Assembly: GCA_020027635.1 (NCBI GenBank)
Contig: JAHKKL010000128.1
Coordinates: 1 to 5,559 of the forward strand
Source: Gammaproteobacteria bacterium
GTDB taxonomy: Bacteria; Pseudomonadota; Gammaproteobacteria; UBA9214
Direction of reading: 5' to 3'
Length of the DNA: 5,559 nucleotides
The translations under genes and the position numbers were made by a program. Position 1 is the stretch's first letter. Every line of letters begins with the position of its first letter. Shown here in pieces: positions 1-5,559 of this stretch. The notes beneath the pieces were generated by a model. That model searched no databases. It was given only the letters and a program-made list of their open reading frames with translations, and had not been told where the DNA came from.

Positions 1-1861
1 GGCTCAGCGATATGGCCGTCTGATACAGGGGATTGGCGGGTGAAAGCTCGTAACCCATGCTGGCCACCCGCTGCCAGTGTGAATCATCCTCGCCGACTGT
101 TTCGCGGAACTTGGCCGCCTGGGCGTCAAAGGCGGAGGCATTGCCGGCCGCGTGATAGATCTCGATCAGCTTCATCTTGAGATCTCGGTTATCGGGATTG
201 CCCTGCAAGGCATTCCTGATTACATCCTCCGCCTGTTGCACCCGCCCGTAGGCGATAAATACATCGGCTTCAGTCAGCGGATCACTCGCTTCATCGCCCT
301 GTAACGGGCTCATATCACTGGCGGTCAGATCGCTCAGCATGGAAGTATCACTGACTGCAATACGGGGCTTTACCTGTGGTTCATCATTGCGCGCGGCGGA
401 CATCTGGCTCGAGAGCGTAGGTTCCTCGCTGAAGATGTCCTCCTGTTTGCGGTGCCGTGCTGATGACCACAGGAATCCACCCAGGATCATCGCAACCAGC
501 ACGCCCAGTCCGGCGAGCACGGGATTTTCCAGCAGACGGTCGATTATGCCTTCGGGTTTGGCATCACGCCGCCCGTTCCCCGCGGGAGTCTTCTGTGCCG
601 GGGTTTCCGACTGCACCGCCGCCGACTCGCTTGCCGGGGCTTCTGCCTCGGGTGAGGCATTGCTGGCCGTATTCGCCTCCGTTGCCTGGTCTTGAACCGC
701 GAGTCTGTTTTGCAGGTTCGCAAGCTGTTCGTCTTTCAGTTCGATCAGCCGCTGCATGTCGGAAACCTGTTCTTCCAGTTTGCCTACACGCGATTGCAAT
801 TCCTGCGATTGCGCACGACCGGCCGTAGCCTCTTCGGTCGCAAGTGCCAGTTGCTGGAGAAGTTCTTTCGCCTCAGGCGCCTGTGTCGCCGCATCCCCCG
901 CAGGCCCAGCGGGAGTCACAGCCCCTTTGACAGCTGCTTCTTCGGGAGCGACCAGTTGCAGACGGGCTTCCGTTTCCACGGGCACAGGCGCGGCTTGCGG
1001 CTGCTGTTCCGGCGCCGTTTCGGTCGCAGCCGCCGGGGTTGCGGGTAGCCCGGTAACACGGCCCTGCTGCCATTCGGCGTACTGACGGTTGGCTTCACGG
1101 CGTGCTGCTGATTTATCGAGTGACAGAATCTCGTCCCGCCGGGGAATTTGCAACGTCGAACCGGCCTTGAGATTGTTGATGTTGTTGCCGGTAAATGCCT
1201 CGGGGTTCGCGTGCTGCAGAGCAAGCATCATCTGCTGCATGCTGATATCACTGTCCGGCCGAACCCGTTTTGCGATATCCCACAGGGTTTCGCTGCGTTT
1301 CACCGGGCCGTATTTATCGACATCACCGGAAGCGGCCGGAACGGTTGCCGCCATTACAGGGGTGGTGGCCGGCACCCGGGCTGGCGACGGCGTTTGCTCG
1401 ACTTCGGGCGACGGAGACGGCACTTGTCTGACCGGTGCCCGCTGTGGCGGCGGTGCGGCCGGCATGGTGACCGGTGGATCGACGAGGAGGGTGAATTGCC
1501 TGAGCAGGCGACCTTTGCTCCAGCTTGCCTCTATCAAAAAATCCAGGAACGGTTCGCGCACGGACTGCCGTGTGGTGATGCGGATCACCGGCAAGCCCCT
1601 CTGAGGTTGTTCTACGCTGAATTTGAAATCATTCAGAATGGCCGGCCGGGAAATTCCCATCCTTTCGAAGGATTCCCGGGAAGCGATGACGACCTTGAGT
1701 TCATCGAGTTCCTGCTTGCTCGCCGAGTTAATCTGGATAACGGCATTCAGCGGGTCGTTCAACGACGACTGGATTTCGATGTTGCCTAGTCCGATAGCGA
1801 ACACATCTGAGGTTGCGGACAAACACAGCATGGCCGCTGCGATTGCTAACTTTCTGAACAT
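1..1861 (-). CDS. fimV: FimV, type IV pilus / cell-pole hub protein (partial, C-terminus outside window)
   Basis: The frame is open from the start to the window edge, giving 620 codons with no stop. Seen: a signal peptide at residues 1-22 (basic RK, hydrophobic core, likely cut after VFA); a FimV-type N-terminal periplasmic domain at about 23-130 (GLGNIEIQSSLNDPLNA); a Pro/Ala linker; a LysM domain at about 184-240 (SETLWDIAKRV to LKAGSTLQIP); a second Pro/Ala linker; a coiled coil at about 328-393; one membrane helix at about 446-466; then an acidic cytoplasmic part with a TPR-like segment from about 527 (DPLTEADVFIAYGR). Known FimV proteins bind peptidoglycan through LysM, help assemble the type IV pilus secretin and organise the cell pole; P. 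aeruginosa FimV is about 920 residues, so roughly a third is missing here. Two in-frame ATGs exist, at 1867 and 1861. The second is chosen because AGAGGT lies 8 nt upstream of it but only 2 nt from the first. It is the last visible gene of the leu-asd cluster. The pilus or polar role in this organism is inferred. Confidence 0.93.
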   Translation of the reverse strand, partial: MFRKLAIAAAMLCLSATSDVFAIGLGNIEIQSSLNDPLNAVIQINSASKQELDELKVVIASRESFERMGISRPAILNDFKFSVEQPQRGLPVIRITTRQSVREPFLDFLIEASWSKGRLLRQFTLLVDPPVTMPAAPPPQRAPVRQVPSPSPEVEQTPSPARVPATTPVMAATVPAASGDVDKYGPVKRSETLWDIAKRVRPDSDISMQQMMLALQHANPEAFTGNNINNLKAGSTLQIPRRDEILSLDKSAARREANRQYAEWQQGRVTGLPATPAAATETAPEQQPQAAPVPVETEARLQLVAPEEAAVKGAVTPAGPAGDAATQAPEAKELLQQLALATEEATAGRAQSQELQSRVGKLEEQVSDMQRLIELKDEQLANLQNRLAVQDQATEANTASNASPEAEAPASESAAVQSETPAQKTPAGNGRRDAKPEGIIDRLLENPVLAGLGVLVAMILGGFLWSSARHRKQEDIFSEEPTLSSQMSAARNDEPQVKPRIAVSDTSMLSDLTASDMSPLQGDEASDPLTEADVFIAYGRVQQAEDVIRNALQGNPDNRDLKMKLIEIYHAAGNASAFDAQAAKFRETVGEDDSHWQRVASMGYELSPANPLYQTAISLS

Positions 1862-1868
1862 ATCCATT

Positions 1869-1874
1869 ACCTCT
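1869..1874 (-). promoter_or_regulatory. Shine-Dalgarno of fimV, decides the start
   Basis: On the minus strand AGAGGT precedes two in-frame ATGs, at 1867 and 1861. The AGAGG core is 2 nt from the first and 8 nt from the second. Only the second spacing suits ribosome binding, so translation should begin at 1861, which removes two residues (MD) from the longest possible reading. Confidence 0.7.
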
Positions 1875-1906
1875 GTTGGTCAATCCTTGAATGCGCACGT
1901 CGTCTG

Positions 1907-1935
1907 CCCTGACCTGCACAACCGACAGACCAGGG
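1907..1935 (-). other. Hairpin in the asd-fimV gap (RNA-level, minus strand)
   Basis: Read on the minus strand, CCCTGGTCTG and CAGGTCAGGG form a 10-bp stem around a 9-nt loop. Two of the ten pairs are G-U wobbles. On the plus strand those two positions are A-C mismatches, so the stem is complete only in the transcript of asd/fimV. No U-run follows, so it does not look like a standard intrinsic terminator. It sits about 46 nt before the fimV start, and could be a processing or stability element or simply chance. Confidence 0.4.
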
Positions 1936-1950
1936 AACCAAATCCAGCAG

Positions 1951-1979
1951 ACTATAACTTACAAGTAATCTTTCACCAA
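1951..1979 (-). promoter_or_regulatory. Candidate sigma70-type promoter for fimV
   Basis: On the minus strand TTGGTG (bases 1979-1974, 3 of 6 to the TTGACA consensus) is followed after 17 nt by TATAGT (1956-1951, 5 of 6 to TATAAT). It overlaps the last codons and the TAA stop of asd. Transcription would start near 1944, giving a fimV leader of about 80 nt that contains the whole 1907-1935 hairpin. The -35 match is weak, so this is a candidate only; fimV may simply be read through from asd. Confidence 0.3.
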
Positions 1980-2981
1980 TATTTCAGCGATCTGGATGCT
2001 GTTGAGGGCCGCACCCTTGCGCACATTATCGGCGACCACCCAGAGGTCTAAACCCCGCGGATGCGAGATGTCCTCGCGGATCCTGCCGACATAAACCGGG
2101 TCGTGATTGGCTGCCTCGGTGACCGCCGTCGGATAACCGCCGTCCCGGCGTTCGTCGATGACCACCACGCCGGGCGCCTTCCTGAGCAGCGTACGGGCCT
2201 GCTCGGCGCTGATCTTTTCCCGCGTCTCGATGTGGACGGCCTCGGAATGTCCGTAGAACACCGGCACCCGGACCGTCGTCGGGTTCACCATGATCGTGTC
2301 GTCTCCCATGATCTTCCGGGTCTCCCAAACCATCTTCATCTCTTCCTTGGTATACCCGTTGTCCTGGAACACGTCGATATGCGGCAAGACGTTGAAGGCG
2401 ATCTGCTTCGGATAGACTTCCGCTTTGATGGAATTGCCGTTCAGCAGTTTCGCCGTCTGGCCCGCGAGTTCCTCGATGGCTTCCTTGCCGGTCCCCGATA
2501 CCGCCTGATAGGTACAGACATTGATGCGCGTGATACCAACCGCATCATGTATCGGCTTCAGGGCCACCAGCATCTGGATGGTGGAGCAGTTCGGGTTCGC
2601 GATGATGCCATGGTTGGTGTAATCCTTGATCGCCCCGGGGTTCACCTCCGGGACCACCAGCGGGATATCGTCCTGGTAACGGAATTGCGAGGTATTGTCG
2701 ATGACAACGCAGCCGGCCTGTGCGGCCAGCGGCGCATACTTCTCCGATACCGATGCCCCTGCCGAGAACAACCCGATTTGTACCCGGGAGAAATCAAAGC
2801 TGTTCAAATCCTGAACAGTAAGCAGTTTATTCCCGAAGGATACCTTCTTGCCGGCGGAGCGTTCGCTTGCCAGGGCAAAGACCTCGTTGACCGGGAAATT
2901 CCTTTCCGCGAGGATCTCCAGCATCGCCTCGCCGACCGCACCGGTTGCTCCCACAACTGCCACATCGAATTTACGTGTCAT
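1959..2981 (-). CDS. asd: Aspartate-semialdehyde dehydrogenase
   Basis: A complete 340-residue cytoplasmic enzyme of the usual family length. It makes aspartate semialdehyde by NADPH-dependent reduction of aspartyl phosphate, the branch point to lysine/diaminopimelate, threonine and methionine. Seen: an N-terminal Rossmann nucleotide loop GATGAVG at residues 11-17; the catalytic cysteine Cys132 in ANPNCSTIQ; Gln159 in TYQAVSGTG; Glu220 and Lys223 in WETRK; Arg238 and the catalytic histidine His245 in RVPVFYGHSEAV. The intact cysteine and histidine argue for a working Asd, not the related Usg-1 protein that some gammaproteobacteria carry next to asd. The start at 2981 puts the Rossmann strand in its normal place, directly after MTRKF. 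An imperfect ribosome site, AGGT, lies about 10-11 nt upstream. The gene lies 60 nt after leuB and 97 nt before fimV. It is probably cotranscribed with leuB, although the gap holds two inverted repeats. Confidence 0.97.
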   Translation of the reverse strand: MTRKFDVAVVGATGAVGEAMLEILAERNFPVNEVFALASERSAGKKVSFGNKLLTVQDLNSFDFSRVQIGLFSAGASVSEKYAPLAAQAGCVVIDNTSQFRYQDDIPLVVPEVNPGAIKDYTNHGIIANPNCSTIQMLVALKPIHDAVGITRINVCTYQAVSGTGKEAIEELAGQTAKLLNGNSIKAEVYPKQIAFNVLPHIDVFQDNGYTKEEMKMVWETRKIMGDDTIMVNPTTVRVPVFYGHSEAVHIETREKISAEQARTLLRKAPGVVVIDERRDGGYPTAVTEAANHDPVYVGRIREDISHPRGLDLWVVADNVRKGAALNSIQIAEILVKDYL

Positions 2982-3004
2982 TTTCTCGACTACCTGTTAA
3001 CTGA

Positions 3005-3040
3005 ACCCGCGCGTGCGGGCGGATTGATATCCAAAATCCG
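3005..3040 (-). repeat. Two abutting inverted repeats in the leuB-asd gap
   Basis: On the minus strand the first is CGGATT (3040-3035), a 9-nt loop, then AATCCG (3025-3020). The second is CCCGC, a 4-nt loop ACGC, then GCGGG (3019-3006), extendable by one G-U pair at 3020/3005. Base 3020 can belong to either stem. They take up most of the 60-nt gap. No U-run follows, so a standard intrinsic terminator is unlikely. An mRNA processing or stabilising role between leuB and asd is possible but not shown. Confidence 0.4.
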
Positions 3041-3041
3041 G

Positions 3042-4130
3042 TCATGCGCCGGAACGCAGCGCGCCGGCCACCGCATCACCCATCTCCCGGGTCCCGACGG
3101 TCCGCGTACCCGGGGAAGCGATATCCGGCGTGCGCAGACCGTCGTCGAGGACCTTGCCAACAGCGTGCTCGATGCGCACAGCCAGCGCTGGCGCATCCAG
3201 ACTGTAGCGCAGCATCATGGCCACCGAAAGAATGGTGGCAAGCGGATTGGCGATTCCTTTGCCGGCGATGTCGGGGGCTGACCCGTGAATGGGTTCGTAC
3301 ATCCCCTTGCCGCGACTGTCCAGTGATGCCGATGGCAGCATGCCGATGGATCCCGTCAGCATGGCGGCGGCGTCCGAGAGTATATCTCCGAACATATTGG
3401 TCGTAACCATGACATCAAACTGCTTGGGGCGGCGCACCAGTTGCATGGCGGCATTATCCACATACATGTGGCTCAATTCGACATCCTTGTATTCCTCCCT
3501 GCCGAGACCCGTGATGACCTCGCGCCACAACTCGGTACACTCCAGCACATTGGCCTTGTCCACGGAACACAGGCGGCGCGCGCGCTTGCGCGCGATTTCG
3601 AAAGCGCAGCGTCCGATGCGTTCGATCTCCGATTCGCTGTAGATCAGTGTATTGAAGCCTTCGCGCTGTCCATCCTCCCGGATGCGGATACCGCGCGGTG
3701 TACCGAAATAGATCCCGCCGGTAAGTTCTCGCACGATCATGATGTCCAGACCGCTGACGACTTCGGGTTTCAGGGTAGAGGCCGCAGCGAGTTGCGGATA
3801 GAGTATGGCCGGCCTCAGGTTGGCAAACAATCCAAGGCCCGCTCGCAGCCCCAGCAACCCCTGCTCGGGACGCAGGGCGCGATCCAGCCCATCCCATCGG
3901 GGACCACCTACCGAACCGAGCAGGACGGCGTCGGAAGCCCTGGCCAGTTGCAGCGTCGCGGCGGGCAACGGGTGGCCGGCCGCTTCATAACCGGCCCCTC
4001 CGACAGGTGCGTGCTCGCACTCCAACGACAACCCGAACTCCGTTTGCAGACAACTCAGTATCTTTTCCGCCTCCGCAATAATTTCCGGGCCAATCCCGTC
4101 ACCGGGAAGAATCGCTATTTTATACGTCAT
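3042..4130 (-). CDS. leuB: 3-isopropylmalate dehydrogenase
   Basis: A complete 362-residue member of the isocitrate/isopropylmalate dehydrogenase family, at the normal LeuB length. It oxidises and decarboxylates 3-isopropylmalate with NAD+ and a divalent metal in the cytoplasm, the third dedicated step of leucine synthesis. Seen in order: ILPGDGIGPEI at residues 7-17; substrate arginines Arg96 and Arg106 in LRAGLGLFANLRP; Arg134 and Tyr141 in VRELTGGIYFG; Lys192 in VDKANVL; the metal-binding aspartates Asp225 (YVDNAAM), Asp249 and Asp253 (FGDILSD); and the nucleotide loop IHGSAPDIAGKGIANP at about 281-296. The LRAGLGLFANLRP type of loop separates LeuB from isocitrate dehydrogenase. The start is firm because the codon just upstream of ATG 4130 is an in-frame TAA and the protein begins exactly where the family does. 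No good Shine-Dalgarno precedes it, and the 27-nt gap from leuD is AT-rich with an imperfect hairpin, so coupling to leuD translation is plausible. Confidence 0.98.
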   Translation of the reverse strand: MTYKIAILPGDGIGPEIIAEAEKILSCLQTEFGLSLECEHAPVGGAGYEAAGHPLPAATLQLARASDAVLLGSVGGPRWDGLDRALRPEQGLLGLRAGLGLFANLRPAILYPQLAAASTLKPEVVSGLDIMIVRELTGGIYFGTPRGIRIREDGQREGFNTLIYSESEIERIGRCAFEIARKRARRLCSVDKANVLECTELWREVITGLGREEYKDVELSHMYVDNAAMQLVRRPKQFDVMVTTNMFGDILSDAAAMLTGSIGMLPSASLDSRGKGMYEPIHGSAPDIAGKGIANPLATILSVAMMLRYSLDAPALAVRIEHAVGKVLDDGLRTPDIASPGTRTVGTREMGDAVAGALRSGA

Positions 4131-4155
4131 TTAATGAGTTAGATGTGACTATTAA
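4131..4155 (-). other. AT-rich imperfect inverted repeat just before leuB
   Basis: On the minus strand TTAATAGT and ACTCATTAA can pair over 8 bp with one bulged C around an 8-nt loop (4147-4140). The right arm ends directly against the leuB ATG. The stretch is much richer in A and T than the flanking genes and contains no evident AGGAG-like site. The stem is weak, so whether it affects leuB translation is open. Confidence 0.35.
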
Positions 4156-4157
4156 GA

Positions 4158-4799
4158 TCATTCGTTAAACAACCAGGGGGCTTCCTCACGCCGTTTTTCC
4201 TCGTAGCGGCGAATCGCACCGGCATGTTGCAAGGTCAACCCGATGTCATCCAGACCATGAATCAGGCAGTTCTTGCGGAAGGGGTCTGCCGCGAACTCGA
4301 TGACCTCCTGTTCCGGAGTAATAATGCGTTGCACCGGCAGATCAACCTTCAGCGTGTAACCCGGAGTTTCCGCCACGCCCTGGAACAGGCGTGCCACGGC
4401 GGCAGACTCCAGCGCGATCGGCAGTACCCCATTCTTGAAGCAGTTGTTGAAGAAGATATCCGCAAAGCTTGGTGCGATCACTACCCGGAAACCCTGATCG
4501 AGCAATGCCCACACCGCGTGTTCACGTGACGATCCGCAACCGAAATTTTCGCGTGCGAGCAGGATGGTCGCGTTTCGGTAACGCGGTTGATTGAGAACGA
4601 AGTCAGGATTCACGGTGCGGCTGCTGTTATCCATGCCCGGTTCGCCGTGATCCAGGTAGCGCCATTCATCGAACAGGTTGGGGCCGAAACCCGTACGCCG
4701 GATCGACTTGAGAAACTGTTTCGGGATAATGGCATCGGTATCGACATTCGCCCGGTCCAGCGGCATTACCAGTCCCGACAGTGTCGTGAATTTTTCCAT
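4158..4799 (-). CDS. leuD: 3-isopropylmalate dehydratase (isopropylmalate isomerase) small subunit
   Basis: A complete 213-residue protein at the usual length for the bacterial small subunit. With LeuC it converts 2-isopropylmalate to 3-isopropylmalate through isopropylmaleate, the second dedicated step of leucine synthesis, in the cytoplasm. It is the swivel domain of the aconitase superfamily. Seen: NVDTDAIIPKQFLKSI at residues 18-32, ARENFGCGSSREHAVWAL at 82-99 (the conserved glycine/serine loop and arginine that contact substrate), FADIFFNNCFKNGVLPI at 112-128, and GLDDIGLTL at 182-190. The start at 4799 gives the standard MEKFTTLSG opening. It lies 5 nt after the leuC stop, so leuD is almost certainly cotranscribed and probably translationally coupled with leuC. 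The ribosome site is imperfect (AGGCGG about 9-12 nt upstream, inside the end of leuC). Nothing looks broken or unusual. Confidence 0.97.
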   Translation of the reverse strand: MEKFTTLSGLVMPLDRANVDTDAIIPKQFLKSIRRTGFGPNLFDEWRYLDHGEPGMDNSSRTVNPDFVLNQPRYRNATILLARENFGCGSSREHAVWALLDQGFRVVIAPSFADIFFNNCFKNGVLPIALESAAVARLFQGVAETPGYTLKVDLPVQRIITPEQEVIEFAADPFRKNCLIHGLDDIGLTLQHAGAIRRYEEKRREEAPWLFNE

Positions 4800-4804
4800 G
4801 GCCG

Positions 4805-5559
4805 TTATCCGCCTGCACGCGTCCGTACATCAACGAAATGGCCGGCCACCGCGGCGGCGGCGGCCATCGCCGGGCTGACCAGGTGGGTCCGCCCTCCCTG
4901 CCCCTGGCGGCCTTCGAAATTTCGATTCGAAGTGGATGCACAGCGTTCGCCCGGCGCCAGCCGATCGGCGTTCATGGCGAGGCACATGGAACAACCCGGT
5001 TCCCGCCATTCGAAACCGGCCGCCCTAAAGACACGGTCCAGACCCTCGGCCTCGGCCTGCTGCTTGACCAGGCCCGATCCGGGCACCACCAGCGCCTGCT
5101 TGATGCCCGCCGCCACCTTTCGCCCCCTCACCACGGCGGCCGCTACGCGCAGATCCTCGATGCGGGCATTGGTACAGGAACCGATAAACACATGATCCGG
5201 CTTGATAGCGCAGACCGGCATCCCCGGCTCCAGGCCCATATAGGCCAGCGCCTTGCGCATTCCCTCCCGTCTGACCGGGTCGGATTCCTCCTCGGGATCG
5301 GGGACGGTTCCGTCGATCGGCGCCACCATCTCGGGCGAGGTGCCCCAGGTCACCTGCGGTACCAGGGCGGACCCGTCAAGTGTGACCAATCGGTCAAATG
5401 CAGCGTCATCGTCGCTCCTGAGATAGGCCCAAGCGGCTATTGCCGCCTCCCACAGCTCGCCGGCGGGGGCATAGGGACGCCCGGCCAGGTACTCGATGGT
5501 GGCATCATCTACGGCGATCATGCCGGCACGGGCCCCGCCCTCTATGGCCATGTTGCAGA
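4805..5559 (-). CDS. leuC: 3-isopropylmalate dehydratase large subunit (partial, N-terminus outside window)
   Basis: The frame runs unbroken from the window edge to the TAA at 4807-4805, giving about 251 residues. Full LeuC is about 465-475 residues, so this is roughly the C-terminal half. It carries the iron-sulfur part of isopropylmalate isomerase, partner of LeuD. Seen: CNMAIEGGARAGM at the edge (a conserved internal LeuC motif, so the ATG at 5551 is not the start); the first 4Fe-4S cysteine in VFIGSCTNARIEDLR (codon 5176-5174); the other two in EPGCSMCLAMN (codons 4993-4991 and 4984-4982); then ERCASTSNRNFEGRQG and a C-terminal THLVSPAMAAAAAVAGHF. All three cluster cysteines are present. 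The SCTN and CASTSNRNFEGRQG signatures with an adjacent leuD favour LeuC over aconitase or homoaconitase. The leu promoter and any leader would lie beyond base 5559. Confidence 0.97.
   Translation of the reverse strand, partial: CNMAIEGGARAGMIAVDDATIEYLAGRPYAPAGELWEAAIAAWAYLRSDDDAAFDRLVTLDGSALVPQVTWGTSPEMVAPIDGTVPDPEEESDPVRREGMRKALAYMGLEPGMPVCAIKPDHVFIGSCTNARIEDLRVAAAVVRGRKVAAGIKQALVVPGSGLVKQQAEAEGLDRVFRAAGFEWREPGCSMCLAMNADRLAPGERCASTSNRNFEGRQGQGGRTHLVSPAMAAAAAVAGHFVDVRTRAGG

Noticed and set aside
1148..1789. A 213-codon plus-strand open frame opposite the fimV N-terminal region.
   Set aside because: It is antisense to the signal-peptide, FimV-N and LysM coding region. The composition is Arg/His-rich with no motif, so it is a shadow frame.
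1820..1861. The possibility that FimV is a lipoprotein, because Cys13 lies in the signal peptide.
   Set aside because: The residues before Cys13 (AML) do not match a lipobox, and the cysteine is in the middle of the hydrophobic core with a good signal peptidase I site (VFA) following.
1728..1919. A 63-codon minus-strand open frame that covers the fimV start in another frame and could be mistaken for a leader peptide gene.
   Set aside because: Most of it overlaps fimV out of frame, it is Arg/Asn/Val-rich with no hydrophobic or regulatory pattern, and no ribosome site precedes its ATG at 1919.
2061..3281. A 406-codon open frame on the plus strand, opposite asd and part of leuB.
   Set aside because: It runs antisense to two unmistakable enzyme genes, across their junction. 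Its translation is rich in Arg, Asp, His and Gly with no family resemblance, as expected from the complement of GC-biased codons.
3579..3594. A GC-only palindrome with 7-bp arms and a 2-nt centre inside leuB.
   Set aside because: It encodes the basic ARKRAR stretch normal for LeuB at this position. Repeated GCG/CGC codons for Ala and Arg produce it, with no other sign of a site.
3441..4142. A 233-codon plus-strand open frame opposite leuB.
   Set aside because: It is a shadow of the leuB codons: no recognisable domain, and leuB on the other strand has every catalytic residue.
5549..5551. The ATG at 5551 as the start of leuC.
   Set aside because: The frame stays open upstream and CNMAIEGGARAGM is an internal LeuC motif. 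The preceding Cys and Asn codons belong to the same protein.

Overview
This window is an ordinary housekeeping stretch of a proteobacterial chromosome. Every recognisable gene is on the minus strand. In transcription order (high to low coordinate) they are: the 3' part of leuC (entering at base 5559), leuD, leuB, asd, and the 5' two thirds of fimV (leaving at base 1). The order leuC-leuD-leuB-asd-fimV is a known arrangement in gamma- and betaproteobacteria. Moderately high GC, GC-ending codons and close protein similarity by eye to those groups suggest a gammaproteobacterium, or possibly a betaproteobacterium. The sequence alone does not settle genus or family.

Layout. Bases 4805-5559 hold the C-terminal ~251 residues of LeuC, including all three iron-sulfur cysteines. 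Bases 4158-4799 hold the complete small subunit LeuD, 5 nt after the leuC stop. Bases 3042-4130 hold complete LeuB, 27 nt after leuD. Bases 1959-2981 hold complete aspartate-semialdehyde dehydrogenase, 60 nt after leuB. Bases 1-1861 hold FimV from its signal peptide through the LysM domain, coiled coil, single membrane helix and the first cytoplasmic TPR-like segment; its C-terminus lies outside. Coding density is very high, and no gap exceeds 100 bp. No RNA gene, mobile element, CRISPR array or large repeat is visible.

Function. LeuC and LeuD form isopropylmalate isomerase and LeuB oxidises its product, so these genes cover the second and third dedicated steps of leucine synthesis. Asd sits at the branch leading to lysine/diaminopimelate, threonine and methionine. 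FimV is a different kind of protein, an inner-membrane hub with a peptidoglycan-binding LysM domain, linked to type IV pili and cell-pole organisation.

The non-coding points worth a second look are all small. A sigma70-like candidate promoter overlaps the end of asd. A 10-bp hairpin that pairs fully only in the minus-strand RNA lies in the fimV leader. Two abutting inverted repeats lie between leuB and asd. An AT-rich imperfect hairpin directly precedes a leuB start that lacks a clear Shine-Dalgarno. I see no evidence of a new biological system here.
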